In this document: in pieces, positions 26,727 to 37,917 of the stretch | Layout of the letters: each line of letters opens with the position of its first letter | Position numbering within the stretch: the first letter of the stretch is position 1 | Assembly (NCBI GenBank): GCA_030848705.1 | Contig: CM061238.1 | Coordinates: forward strand, 54,289,133-54,353,132 | DNA from: Heracleum sosnowskyi | Taxonomy: Eukaryota; Streptophyta; Magnoliopsida; Apiales; Apiaceae | Reading direction: 5' to 3' | Length of the DNA: 64,000 bases | Position numbers and translations under genes: made by a program | The notes under the pieces: generated by a model | Database searches by the model: none | What the model saw: the letters and a program-made list of their open reading frames with translations, nothing else | What the model was told of the DNA's origin: nothing

Positions 26727-27476
26727 TTTTTTGGCAACGTTCCTGAGGAAGAGATCAACGCTATATTAAGGTTAACTGGATTTCAAAGAGGGGGATTTCC
26801 TATCACCTATCTTGCTGTTCCCCTGATAGTGGGAAGACTAAACTCGCAAGATTGCTCTCCGCTGGTCCACAAACTTTGCTCCCGTATTGAATCTTGGACA
26901 TGTCGGTATCTTAATCAGGGGGGCAGATTGCAATTACTTAGATCAGTGCTGACATGTATTGTGGGTTTTTGGAGCATGTTTCTATTTCTTCCAAAGTATA
27001 TCTTAAAAAAGGTAAACTCCATTATGTTTAAATTTCTTTGGGGAGGGACTTCTGCTGGTAATGCTTTTCACAAAGTCAATTGGATGGACTATTGCAAGCC
27101 AAAATGTGAGGGAGGTTTGGGGCTAAGGAATGTCTTTGAATGGAATTCTGCAGCTATAGGCTACCAACTGTGGCGTATGATACAACCTGGTGACTCTTCA
27201 CATTGGGTTCGGTGGTTTCGCTTGGCTCTTCTAAAGGGGAAGCCTTTCTGGTCTTGTCCTTTACCCTACAGATGTTCTTGGGGTGGCAGGAAAATATTAA
27301 ACTTTAGAGCTCACGCTAAACCTATGGTCAGATACTTAGTGGGTGTAAATTCTGGGTTTCTTATGTGGCATGATCCGTGGCTTAGAAATAGGTCTATTAT
27401 AGATCAGTTCTCTACCCATATCATCTCACACTCGGAGTCTAATCCTCTTACTGAAGTGTTGTTTTTTTATCTCTAA
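26727..27476 (+). pseudogene. LINE ORF2 fragment: post-RT thumb/connection region
   Basis: This continues in the same frame as the RT domain after the TGA at 26724-26726. The stretch up to 26829 ('FFGNVPEEEINAI…', '…YLAVPL') is ordinary ORF2 sequence. It then has the family hallmarks 'LNQGGRLQLLRSVL', 'FKFLWGG', 'KVNWMDYCKPKCEGGLGLRN' and 'LWRMI'. These match the conserved region following the palm in plant L1-type ORF2 proteins (LS-x-GR-x-x-LI-x-SVL, FLW-G, GGLGLR). The frame ends at TAA 27474-27476 because of a one-base gain in the T7 run at 27462-27468; the next frame continues the protein. The GTG at 26829 is a track artefact, not a true start. Confidence 0.88.
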
Positions 27477-28143
27477 TGGGCAATGGCATTTGCCAAACTC
27501 AAACTATGCAGAACTGATTGAGTTAAGGAATCTTCTTGTTGAGGTCCATATCCATGACAGAGACAGCCTTACTTGGGCAGGTATGGTCGCGAAACATGTC
27601 TCCATTTCCTCTATATGGGACTCCCTTCGGGCTACAGGTGGTTTATCCCCCTGGACTGATTTAGTGTAGCACTCTTTCCCTATCCCGAAGTGTAGTTTTA
27701 CGCTTTGGTTAGACCTTAGAAATAGACTCCTTACTAAAGACCGCGTGGTGGCCTTTGGCATGAATGTTGATGCAACTTGTATTCTTTGTCAAGGGGAGGA
27801 TGAATCTATCCAAAATTTGTTCTCGAACTGTCCATATTATGATCGTGTTAGGGCAGCATGCCCTTTTACACTACAATGCGATTTGAGGCTTTGTCAAGGA
27901 GGGGATTTTATTGCAGGTACTATCAGTGGCATTAAGAAGCAAATGGTTGGGGTTTACTTGGCAATTGCAGTTTACTACACATGGCAGGAGCGAAACTTCA
28001 GATAACACAATTCAGGACCTGGGCACCCAACTATGTCTTCCATTCGAAGAGTTAAGGAGCTTATGCAGGAAAAACTGTTTACTTGTAAAAGTTTTTATGT
28101 AAAAGCGGCTCAAGACCATTCACTTATTGTAGCTATTTATTAG
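27472..28143 (+). pseudogene. LINE ORF2 C-terminus: zf-RVT-like zinc-binding module, broken
   Basis: Frame +1 relative to the upstream part, beginning 'SNGQWHLPNSN'. It contains 'SSIWDSL', 'FPIPKCSFTLWLDLRNRLL', 'TKDRVVAFGMNVDATCILC' and 'ESIQNLFSNCPYY', which fit the zf-RVT module found at the C-terminus of many plant LINE ORF2 proteins. The CxxC pair and the later C are present, but the usual HLF is NLF, so a likely zinc-ligand histidine is lost. An in-frame TAG at 27667-27669 sits where the family normally has a tryptophan ('DLV*HSFPIPK'). A TAA at 28003-28005 interrupts a tail that stays open to TAG 28141-28143, probably the original stop. No RNase H domain is seen after it. Confidence 0.85.
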
Positions 28144-28321
28144 TATTTTAGCTTTTTCGGACGTATTTGCTAACTAGTAACTAGTTCCTAGTTCCTAGTT
28201 CGTAGTTGGTTGCTTGTTTCGGGAACAGCACGTCTCCTTTGTCTATCTATTGGGGCATGCCCCTCTTAAACTTGTAGTTCTTGTTCTTTCAGTTATAAAA
28301 TTTTTAATTAGCAAAAAAAAA
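28144..28321 (+). other. LINE 3' UTR and A tail
   Basis: Non-coding tail between the presumed ORF2 stop and the satellite. It includes a 7-bp microsatellite-like run of 'ctagttc' units (28174-28208), then 'cttgtagttcttgttctttc' and a run of nine A at 28313-28321. The A-run merges with the next satellite monomer, which itself often reads 'gcaaaaaagttcatttgg', so the exact end is ambiguous by a few bases. Confidence 0.8.
28174..28208 (+). repeat. Short tandem repeat (ctagttc)n in the LINE 3' UTR
   Basis: Five adjacent 7-mers: 'ctagtaa', 'ctagttc', 'ctagttc', 'ctagttc', 'gtagttg'. Three are perfect and the outer two are imperfect. Short tandem repeats near the 3' end are common in LINEs; whether this one is ancestral to the element cannot be told from a single copy. 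Confidence 0.8.
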
Positions 28322-29400
28322 GAAGTTAATTTGGGATGTCCGTGCCTGAATCAGAGCAGATACCAGGGGATGGCCGATTAGGTTTACCTCTAAAGGGAGC
28401 TATACAAGGAAAATGGGTAAAAATTGAAGTGGGCCATTTTGTGGATATTTTCTCGTAGCTTGACCCTATGGGTTTATAGAATTGCTGAAAAGTTCATTTG
28501 GGGATGTCCGGACCTGAATCGAGGCAGATACCAGGGGACGCCCGATTACGTTTACCTCTAAAGGGAGCTATACAAAAATATGGGGAAAAATTGAAGCGGG
28601 CCATTTTGTGAATATTTTCTCGTAGCTCGACTCTATGGGTTTATAGGATTAAAGAAAACTTCATTTGGGGATGTCCGTGCCTGAATTGGAGAAGATACTA
28701 GGGGATGCCCAATTACGTTTACCTCTAAAGGGAGCTATACAAGGAAAATGGGGAAAATTTGAATCGGGCCATTTTGTAGATATGTTCTCGTAGTTTGACC
28801 CTATGGGTTTATAGCATTACAGAAAACTTCATTTGGAGCTGTCCGGGCCTGAATAGGAGCAGATAACAGGGGACGCCCAATTACGTATACCTCTAAAGGG
28901 AGCTATACAAGAAAAATGGGTAAAATTGAAGCGAGCCATTTTGTGGATATTTTCTCATAGTTTGACCCTATGGGTTTATAGAATTGCAGAAAACTTCATT
29001 TGGAGATGTCCGGGCCTGAATTGGAACAAATTCTAGGGGTCTCCCGGTTACGTATTCCTCTAAAAGGAGCTATATAAGGAAAATGGGGAAAAATTGAAGC
29101 GGGCCGTTTTGTGGATATTTTCTCGTAGCTTGACCCTATGGGTTTATAGAATTGCAGAAAAGTTCATTTGGGGATGTCCGTGCCTGAATTGGAGTAGATA
29201 CCAGGGGACACCCGATTACGTTTACCTATAAAGGGAGCTATAGAAGAAAAATGGGGAAAAATTGAAGCAGGCCATTTTGTGGATATTTTCTCGTAGTTTG
29301 ACCCAATGGGTTTATAGAATTGCAGAAAACTTCATTTGGAGCTGTCCGGGCCTGAATTGGAGCAGATACCAAGGGACGCCCGATTACATATACCTCAAAA

Positions 29401-29440
29401 GGGAGCTATACAGAGGACATTTTGTGGATATTTTCTTGTA
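29401..29440 (+). repeat. Satellite monomer with a 23-bp internal deletion
   Basis: The usual 'gagctatacaaggaaaat…aagcgggccattttg' is shortened to 'gagctatacagaggacattttg' at about 29411-29417, removing about 23 bp of the A-rich segment. This is one of few monomers in the left arm with an indel larger than a few bases. Confidence 0.8.
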
Positions 29441-30500
29441 GCTTAACCCTAGGGGTTTATAGAATTGCTGAAAAGTTCATTTTGTGATGTCCGTGCCTGA
29501 ATCGGAGCAGATACCAAGAGATGCCCGATTACGTTTACCTCTAAAGGGAGTTACACAAGAAAAATGGGGAAAAATTGAAGCGGACCATTTTGTGGATATT
29601 TTCTCGTAGTTTGACCCTATGGGTTTATAGAATTGCAAAAAACTTCATTGGTAGCAGTCCAGACCTGAATTGGAGCAGATACTAGGGGACACCCAGTTAC
29701 GTATACCTTTAAAGGGAGCTATACAAGGAAAATGGGGAAAAATTGAAGCGGGCCATTTTGTGAATATATTCTCGTAGCTTGACCCTATGGGTTTATAGAT
29801 TTGCAGAAAAGTTCATTTGGGGATGTCCGTGCCTGAATTGGAGCAGATACCAGGGGACGCCCGATTACGTTTACCTCTAAAGGGAGCTACACAAGGAAAA
29901 TAGGTAAAAATTGAAGCAGGCCATTTTGTGGATATTTTCTCGTAGTTTGACCCTATTAGTTTATAGAATTGCAAAAAACTTCATTTGTAGTTGTCCAGAC
30001 CTGAATTATAGCAGATACCAGGGGACGCCCGGTTACGTATACCTTTAAAGGGAGCTATACAAGGAAAATGGGGAAAAATTGAAGCCGGGTGTTTTGTGAA
30101 TATTTTCTCGTAGCTTGACCCTATGGGTTTATAGAATTGCTGAAAAGTTCATTTGGGGATGTCCGGACCTGAATTGGGGCAGATACATGGGGACGCCCGG
30201 TTACGTATACCTTTAAAGGGAGGTATACAAGGAAAATGGGGAAAAATTGAAGCGGGCCATTTTGTGAATATTTTCTCGTAGCTTGACCCTATGGGTTTAT
30301 AGAATTGCAGAAAAGTTCATTTGGGGATGTCCGTGCCTGAATTGGAGCAGATACAAGGGGACGCCCGATTACGTTTACCTCTAAAGGGATCTATAAAAGG
30401 AAAATAGGTAAAAATTGAAGCGGGCCATTTTGTGAATATTTTCTCGTATCTTGACCCTATGGGTTTTTAGAATTGCTAAAAAGTTTATTTGGGGATGTCC

Positions 30501-30530
30501 TGAATGGCCAATTCTCCTCCGAACCCTCGA
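30501..30530 (+). other. 30-bp non-satellite filler inside a monomer
   Basis: Where other monomers read 'ggggatgtccggacctgaatt', this one reads 'ggggatgtcc', then 30 bp beginning 'tgaatggccaattctcc', then 'cctgaattgg'. Three satellite bases ('gga') are replaced by the insert. The insert has no similarity to any part of the monomer that I can see. It looks like filler DNA captured during end-joining repair. It creates the ATG of a spurious 76-codon frame. Confidence 0.8.
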
Positions 30531-33500
30531 CCTGAATTGGGGCAGATACCAGGGGACGCCCGATTACGTATACCTCTAAACGGAGCTATACAAGGAAAAT
30601 GGAGAAAATTGAAGCGGACCGTTTTGTGTATATTGTCTCGTAGCTTGACCCTATGGGTTTATATCATTGCAGAAAAGTTCATTTGGGGATGTTCGTGCCT
30701 GAATCGGAGCAGATACCAGGGGACGCCCGATTAGGTTTACCTCTAAAGGGAACTATACAAGGAAATTGGGTAAAAATTGAAGCGGGTCATTTTGTGGATA
30801 TTTTCTTGTAGGTTGACCCTATGGGTTTATAGAATTACTGAAAAGTTCATTTGGGGATGTCCGTACCTGAATCGAGGCAGATACCAGGGGACGCCCCATT
30901 ACGTTTAGCGCTAAAGAGAGCTATACAAAAAAAATGTGGAAAAATTGAAGCGGGCCATTTTATGGATATAATCTCGTTGTTTGACACTATGGGTTTATAG
31001 ATTTGCAGAAAATTTCATTTGGGGATGTCCGTGCCTGAATCGGAGCAGATACCAGGGGACGCCCGATTAGCTTTACCTCTAAAAGGAGCTATACACGGAA
31101 AATGGGTAAAAATTGAAGTGGACCATTTTGTGGATATTTTCTCGTAGCTTGACCCTATGGGTTTATTTAATTGCTGAAAAGTTCATTTGGGGATATCCGG
31201 ACCTGAATCGAGGCAAATACCAGGGGACGCCCTATTACGTTTACCTCTAAAGGGAGCTATACAAAAAAATGGGGAAAAATTGAAGCGGGCCATTTTATGG
31301 ATATTTTCTCGTAGTTTGACACTATGGGTTTATAGAATTGCAGAAAACTTCATTTGGAGCTGTCCGGGCCTGAATTGGAGCAGATAACAGGGGACGCTCG
31401 ATTACGTATACCTCTAAAGGGAGCTATACAAGAAAAATGGGTAAAAATTGAAGCGAGCCATTTTGTGTATATTTTCTCGTAGTTTGACCCTATGGGTTTA
31501 TAGAATTGCAGAAAAATTCATTTGGAGCTGTCCGGGCCTAAATTGGAACAGATACTGGGGGACGCCCGGTTACGTATACCTCTAAAGGGAGCTATACAAG
31601 GAAAATGGAGAAAATTGAAGCGGGCAGTTTTGTGGATATTGTCTCGTAGCTTGACCCTATTGGGTTTATATAATTGCAGAAAAGTTCATTTGGAGATGTC
31701 TGTGCCTGAATCGGAGCAGATACCAGGGGACGCCCGATTAGGTTTACCTCTAAAGGGAGCTATACAAGGAAAATGGGTAAAAATTGAAGCGGGCCATTTT
31801 GTCGATATTTTCTCGTAGCTTGACCATATGAGTTTATAGATTTGCTGAAAAGTTCATTTGGGGATGTCCGGACCTGAATCGAGGCAGATACCAGGGGACG
31901 CCCAATAACGTTTACCGCTAAAGAGAGCTATACAAAAAAAATTGGGGAAAAATTGAAGCGGGCCATTTTATGGATATTTTCTAGTAGTTTGACACTATGG
32001 GTTTACAGAATTGCAGAAAAGTTCATTTGGGGATGTCCGTCCCTGAATCGGAGCAGATACCAGGGGACGCCCGATTAGGTTTACCCCTAAAGGGAGCTAT
32101 ACAAGGAAAATGGGTAAAAATTGAAGCGGGCCATTTTGTGGATATTTTCTCGTAACTTGACCCTATAGGTTTATAGAATTGCTGAAAAGTTCATTTGGGG
32201 ATGTCCGGACCAGAATCGAGGCAGATACCAGGGGACACCCGATTACGTTTTCCTCTAAAGGGACCTATACAAAAAAAATGGGGAAAAATTGAAGCGGACC
32301 ATTTTATGGATATTTTCTCGTAGTTTGACACTATGGGTTTATAAAACTGCAGAAAACTTTATTTGTAGCTGTCCAGACCTGAATTGGAGCAGATACCTGG
32401 GGACGCCCGGTTACGTATACCTGTAAAGGGAGCTATACAAGGAAAATGGGGAAAAATTGAAGCGGGCCATTTTGTGAATATTTGCTCGTAGCTTGACCCT
32501 ATGGGTTTATAGAATTGCAGAAAAGTTCATTTGGGGATGTCCGTGCCTGAATTGGAGCAGATACAAGGGGACGCCCGATTACGTTTACCTCTAAAGGGAT
32601 CTATACAAGGAAAATAGGTAAAAATTGAAGGGGTCCATTTTGTGGATATTTTGTCGTAGCTTGACCCTATGGTTTTATAGAATTGCTGAAAAGTTCATTT
32701 GGGGATGTCCGGACCTGAATTGGGGCAGATACCACGGGACGCCCGATTACGTATACCTCTAAAGGGAGCTATACAAGGAAAATGGAGAAAATTGAAGCGG
32801 GCCGTTTTGTGGATATTGTCTCGTAGCTTGACCCTATGGGTTTATATAATTGCAGAAAAGTTTATTTGGGGATGTCCGTGCCTGAATCGGAGCAGATACC
32901 AAGGGACGCCTGATTAGGTTTACCTCTAAAGTGAGCTATACAAGGAAAATGGGTAAAAATTGAAGCGGGCCATTTTATGGATATTTTCTCGTAGCTTGAC
33001 CCTATAGGTTTATAGAATTGCTGAAAAGTTCATTTCGGGATGTCCGCACCTGAATCGAGGCAGATACCAAGGGACGCCCGATTACGTTTACCTCTAAAGG
33101 GAGCTATACAAAAAATGGGAAGAAATTGAAGCGGGCCATTTTATGGATATTTTCTCGTAGTTTGACACTATGGGTTTATAGAATTGCAGAAAATTTCATT
33201 TGGAGCTGTCTGGGCCTGAATTGGAGTAGATACCAGGGGACGCCCGATTACGTATACCTCTAAAGGGAGATATACAAGGAAAATGGGGAAAAATTGAAGC
33301 GGGCCATTTTGTGAATATTTTCTCCTAGCTTGACTCTATGGGTTTATAGAATTTAAGAAAAGTTCATTTGGGGATGTCTGTGCCTGAATTGGTGCAGATA
33401 ACAGGGGATGCCCGATTACGTTTACCTCTGAAGGGAGCTATACAAGGAAAATGGGGAAAATTTGAATCGGGCCATTTTGTGGATATTTTCTCGTAGTTTG

Positions 33501-35097
33501 ACCCTATTGGTTTATAGAATTGCAGAAAACTAGATTTGGAGCTGTCTGGGCCTGAATTGGAGCAGATAACAGGGGAAGCCCGATTACGTATACCTTTAAA
33601 GGGGGCTATACAAGAAAAATGGGTAAAAATTGAAGCGAGCCATTTTGTGGATATTTTCTCGTAGTTTGACCCAATGGGTTTATAGAATTGCAGAAAACTT
33701 CATTTGGAGCGGTCCGGGCCTGAATTGGAACAAATACTAGGGGACGCCCGGTTACGTATACCTCTAAAGGGAGCTATACAAGGAAAATAGGGAAAAATTG
33801 AAGCGGGCCGTTTTGTGGATATTTTCTCGTAGCTTGACCCTATGAGTTTATAGAATTGCTGAAAAGTTCATTTGGGGATGTCCGTGCCTGAATCGCAGCA
33901 GATACCAGGGGACGCCTGATTAGGTTTACCTCTAAAGGGAGCTATACAAGAAAAATGGGTAAAAATTGAAGCGGGCAATTTTATGGATATTTTCTCGTAG
34001 CTTGACCCTATAGGTTTATAGAATTGCTGAAAAGTTCATTTGGGGATGTCTGGACCTGAATCGAGGCAGATACCAGTTGACGCCCGATTACGTTTACCTC
34101 TAAGGGGAGCTATACAAAAAAATGGGAAAAAATTGTAGCGGCCCATTTTATGGATATTTTCTCGTAGTTTGACACTATGGGTTTATAGAATTGCAGAAAA
34201 TTTCAGTTGGAGCTGTCTGGGCTTGAATTGTAGTAGATACGAGGGGACGCCCGATTACGTATACCTCTAAAGGGAGATATACAAGGAAAATGGGGAAAAA
34301 TTGAAGCGAGCCATTTTGTGAATATTTTCTCCTAGTTTGACTCTATGGGTTTATAGAATTAAAGAAAAGTTCATTTGGGGATGTATGTGCCTGAATTGGA
34401 GCAGATACTAGGGGATGCCCGATTACGTTTACCTCTAGGGAGCTATACAAGGAAAATGGGGAAAATTTGAATCGGGCCATTTTGTGGATATTTTCTCATA
34501 GTTTGACCCAATGGGTTTATAGAATTGCAGAAAACTTCATTTGGAGCGGTCCGGGCCTGAATTGGAACAGATACTAGGGGACGCCCGGTTACGTATACCT
34601 CTAAAGGAAGCTATACAAGGAAAATGAGGAAAAATTGAAGCGGACCGTTTTGTGGATATTTTCTCGTAGCTTGACCCTATGGGTTTATAGAATTGCTGAA
34701 ACGTTCATTTTGGGGATGTCCGATCCTGAATCGAGGTAGATACCAGGGGACGCCCAATTACGTTTACCGCTAAAGAGAGCTATACAAAAAAATTGGGGAA
34801 AAATTGAAGCAAGCCATTTTATGGATATTTTCTCGTAGTTTGACACTATGGGTTTATAGAATTGCAGAAAAGTTCATTTGGGGATGTCCGTGCCTGAATC
34901 GGAGCACATACCAGGGGACGCCCGATTAGGTTTACCACTAAATGGAGCTATACAAGGAAAATGGGTAAAAATTGAAGCGGACCATTTTGTGGATATTTTC
35001 TCGTAACTTGACCCTATGGGTTTATAGAATTGATGAAAACTTCATTTGGAGTTGTCTGGGCCTGAATTGGAGTAGATACCAGGGGACGCCCGGTTAC

Positions 35098-35750
35098 TGA
35101 TGTGTAAAAATAATGTAAACTGCAAGCACACAGTGTTTAGTTGTAGCAATCACAGATCGATCCACAGAGACTATGAATTTTCGAAACCCTAACAATTAAC
35201 TCGGGCGAACTAGACAAATAAGATTTGAGATGAGATTTGTTTAACCTAATTAACAATTAAAATCAGATAAGGAAAACCTAGGAATCCGAATCCATTGTCA
35301 CAGTTAATATAAACTCGCCCTAAAATCAATTCTCTTTACTTCACAAATAAGATATATCAATTAACGAGACAAGCATATACTATGCAACTTGTTATCTAAC
35401 AATAACCTATCAAAACTTCAAGGAGCAAGCATAGGCTATGAAAAATAAATCCGGTAACAATAATATATCAAAATCACTTTGTCAATTGAACAATTAAGCA
35501 CCAAGAAAAATTATGAGAACCAATTAATAGGAACAAGAAGATATCAACAATAATTAAATTAACTTCATCTTCATCCTAGGAGAATTAAATTAGATAGACA
35601 TGACAGAAGAAACAAAACAATTAAATATAAAGAATGCAAGCAAATGTGTTTGAATAGAATAAAGAAGTTGTATTAAAAGACAATAATAAATCTATCCTAC
35701 ACCAAACTATCAGATCTAGTCTAAATTATAGGTGTCTAAGTTCTAGATGT
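35098..35750. other. Non-satellite AT-rich spacer at the orientation switch
   Basis: A 653-bp segment with no similarity to the monomer. It begins 'tgatgtgtaaaaataatg' directly after a broken + monomer and ends before 'ctacgagaatat', the start of - orientation satellite. It holds no open frame of note. An early stretch ('ctgcaagcacacagtg', then 'gatcgatccacagagac') resembles a module I have seen in many dispersed plant repeats, possibly an LTR-retrotransposon remnant, but this is from memory and weak. It also contains a pair of about 57-bp imperfect tandem units. It could equally be a fragment of unique intergenic DNA trapped at a rearrangement junction. Confidence 0.85.
35370..35482. repeat. 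Two imperfect tandem units of about 57 bp within the spacer
   Basis: 'caagcatatactatg' at 35370 is repeated as 'caagcataggctatg' at 35426. 'taacaataacctatcaaaa' at 35397 is repeated as 'taacaataatatatcaaaa' at 35455. Spacing is 56-58 bp, so the two units are adjacent and moderately diverged. No function is apparent. Confidence 0.7.
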
Positions 35751-36240
35751 CTACGAGAATATATCCAAAAAATGGCCCATTTCAATTTTTTCCCATTTTC
35801 CTTGTATAGCTCCCTTTAGAAGTTAACGTAATCGGGCATCCCCTGGTATCTGCTCCAATTCAGGTCCGAACAGCTCCAAATGAAGTTTTCTGCAATTCTA
35901 TAAACCCATAGGGTCAAACTACGAGAATATATCCACAAAATGGTCCGTTTCAATTTCTTCCCATTTTCCTTGTATAGCTCCCTTTAGAGGTAAACGTAAT
36001 CAGGCGTCCCCTGGTATCTGCTCCAATTCAGGTCTGGACAGCTCCAAAAGAAGTTTTCTGCAATTCTATAAACCCATAGGGTTAAACTACGAGAATATAT
36101 CCACAAAATGGCCCATTTCAATTTTTTCCCATTTTCCTTGTATAGCTCCCTTTAGAGGTTTACGTAATCGGGCGTTCCCTGGTATCTGCTCCAATTCAGG
36201 TCGGGACAGCTCCAAATGAAGTTTTCTGCAATTCTATAAA

Positions 36241-37440
36241 CCCAGAACTCAAACTACGAGAAAATATACATCAAATAGTCGGCTTCAATTTTTACCCATT
36301 TTCCTTGTATAGCTCCCTATAGAGGTTTACGTAATCGGGTGTCCCGTGGTATCTGCTCCAATTCAGGTCTGGACAGTTCCAAATGAAATTTTCTGCAATT
36401 CTATAAACCCATAAGGTCAAACTACGAGAAAATATCCATAAAATGGCCCGCTTCAATTTTTACCCATTTTCCTTGGATAGCTCCCTTTAGAGATTTACGT
36501 AATAGGGCGTCACCTGGTATCTGCTCCAATTCAGGCCCAAACAGCTCCAAATTAAGTTTTCTGCAATTCTATAAACCCATAGGGTCAAACTACGAGAATA
36601 TATCCACAAAATGGTCCGTTTCAATTTTTTCCCATTTTCCTTGTATAGCTCCCATTAGAGGTAAACGTGATCGGGCGTCCCCTGGTATCTGCTCCAATTC
36701 AGGCACGGACATCCCCAAATGAACTTTTCTGCAATTCTACAAACCCATAAGGTCAAGCTACGGGGAAATATCCACAAAATGGCCCACATCAATTTTTACC
36801 CATTTTCCTTGTATAGCTCTCTTTAGAGGTTTACGTAATCGGGCGTCCCCTTGTATCTGCTCCAATTCAGGTCCCGACAGCTCCAAATGAAGTTTTATGC
36901 AAATATATAAACCCATAGGGTCAAACTACGAGAAAATATACACAAAATGGCAGGTTTCAATTTTCCCCATTTTCCCTGTATAGCTCCCTTTAGAGGTAAA
37001 CGTAATCGAGCATCCCCTGGTATCTGCTCTAATTTAGGCATGGACATCCCCAAATGAACTTTACTGCAATTCTATAAACCCATAAGGTCAAGCTACGAGA
37101 AAATATCCACAAAATGGCCCGCTTTAATTTTTCTCCATTTTCCTTGTATAGCTCCCTTTACAGGTTTACGTAATCGGGCGTCCCCTGGTAACTGCTCCAA
37201 TTTAGGTCTGGACAGCTCCAAATGAAGTTTTCTGCAATTCTATAAACCCATAAGGTCAAACTACGAGAAAATATCCATAAAATGGTTCGCTCCAATTTTT
37301 ATCCATTTTCTTTGTATACCTCCCTTTAGAGGTTTACGTAATCGGGCGTCCCCTGGTATCTGCTCCGATTCAGGTCCGGACAACTCCAAATGAAGTTTTC
37401 TGCAATTCTATAAACCCATAAGGACAAGCTAGAGAAAATA
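36241..37440 (-). repeat. 1677-bp-period duplication, first copy
   Basis: Private variants recur about 1677 bp downstream (10 monomers): 'cccagaactcaaac' 36241/37918, 'cccattagaggtaaac' at about 36650/38327, and 'aaggacaagct' near 37420/39097. Other shared rarities are 'gagatttacgtaataggg' and 'aaaatggcaggtttcaattt'. Differences are single bases. Confidence 0.85.
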
Positions 37441-37917
37441 TCTACAAAATGGCCCGCTTCAATTTTTACCCATTTTCCTTTTATAGCACCCTTTAGAGGT
37501 TTACGTAATCGGGCGTCCCCTGGTATCTGCTCCAATTCAGGTCTGGACAGCTCCAAATGAAGTTTTCTGCAATTCTATAAACCCATAACTCAAACTACGA
37601 GAAAATATCCATAAAATGGTCCGCTTCAATTTTGACCCATTTTCCTTGTATAGCTCCCTATAGAGGTTTATGTAATCGGGCGTCCCCTGGTATCTGCTCC
37701 AATTCAGGTCCGGACAGCTCCAAATGAAGTTTTCTGCAATTCTATAAACCCATAGGGTCAAACTACGAGAATATATCCACAAAATGGCCCATTTCAATTT
37801 TTTCCCATTTTCCTTTTATAGCACCCTTTAGAGGTTTACGTAATCGGGCGTCCCCTGGTATCTGCTCCAATTCAGGTCTGGACAGCTCCAAATGAAGTTT
37901 TCTGCAATTCTATAAAC

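Larger units (their letters stand above)
25701..28321 (+). mobile_element. 5'-truncated non-LTR retrotransposon (plant L1-type LINE) inserted in the satellite
   Basis: Satellite sequence stops after 'tttgacactatggg' and resumes after an A-run at 28313-28321. Between them lies an ORF2 fragment with reverse transcriptase motifs, a thumb/connection region, a zf-RVT-like module, a 3' UTR of about 170 bp and a short A tail. No apurinic endonuclease domain and no ORF1 are present, so the copy is 5'-truncated, as is common when reverse transcription stops early. No convincing target-site duplication flanks it. Compared with empty-site monomers, roughly 13 bp of satellite ('tttatagaattgc') is missing. 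Three in-frame stops and one frameshift make it non-autonomous. Internal boundaries are good to within about 10 bp. Confidence 0.93.
28322..35097 (+). repeat. Satellite array, left arm part 2 (+ orientation)
   Basis: About 40 monomers in the same orientation as 1-25700. Neighbouring monomers are more mixed and no long higher-order period is as clean as upstream. Local cassettes recur: 'cctgaattggggcagatacc' with 'ggaaaatggagaaaattg' occurs at about 25238, 30531 and 32711, and 'gctaaagagagctatac' followed by 'tttgacactatggg' occurs at about 30.9, 31.9 and 34.8 kb. The array ends abruptly in mid-monomer at '…gacgcccggttac'. Confidence 0.95.

Noticed and set aside
25701..28321. LTR retrotransposon or group II intron as the source of the reverse transcriptase
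   Set aside because: The motif order (SPGPD, PIS, LDIHKAFD, GLRQGDPLS, FADD), the downstream zf-RVT-like module and the terminal A-run fit a plant LINE. No integrase, protease, LTR or intron RNA structure is seen.
35180..35340. Telomere-like 'aaaccctaac' and 'gccctaaaa' in the spacer
   Set aside because: Single isolated occurrences, not tandem. No telomeric run is present at the orientation switch, so there is no support for a telomere fusion.
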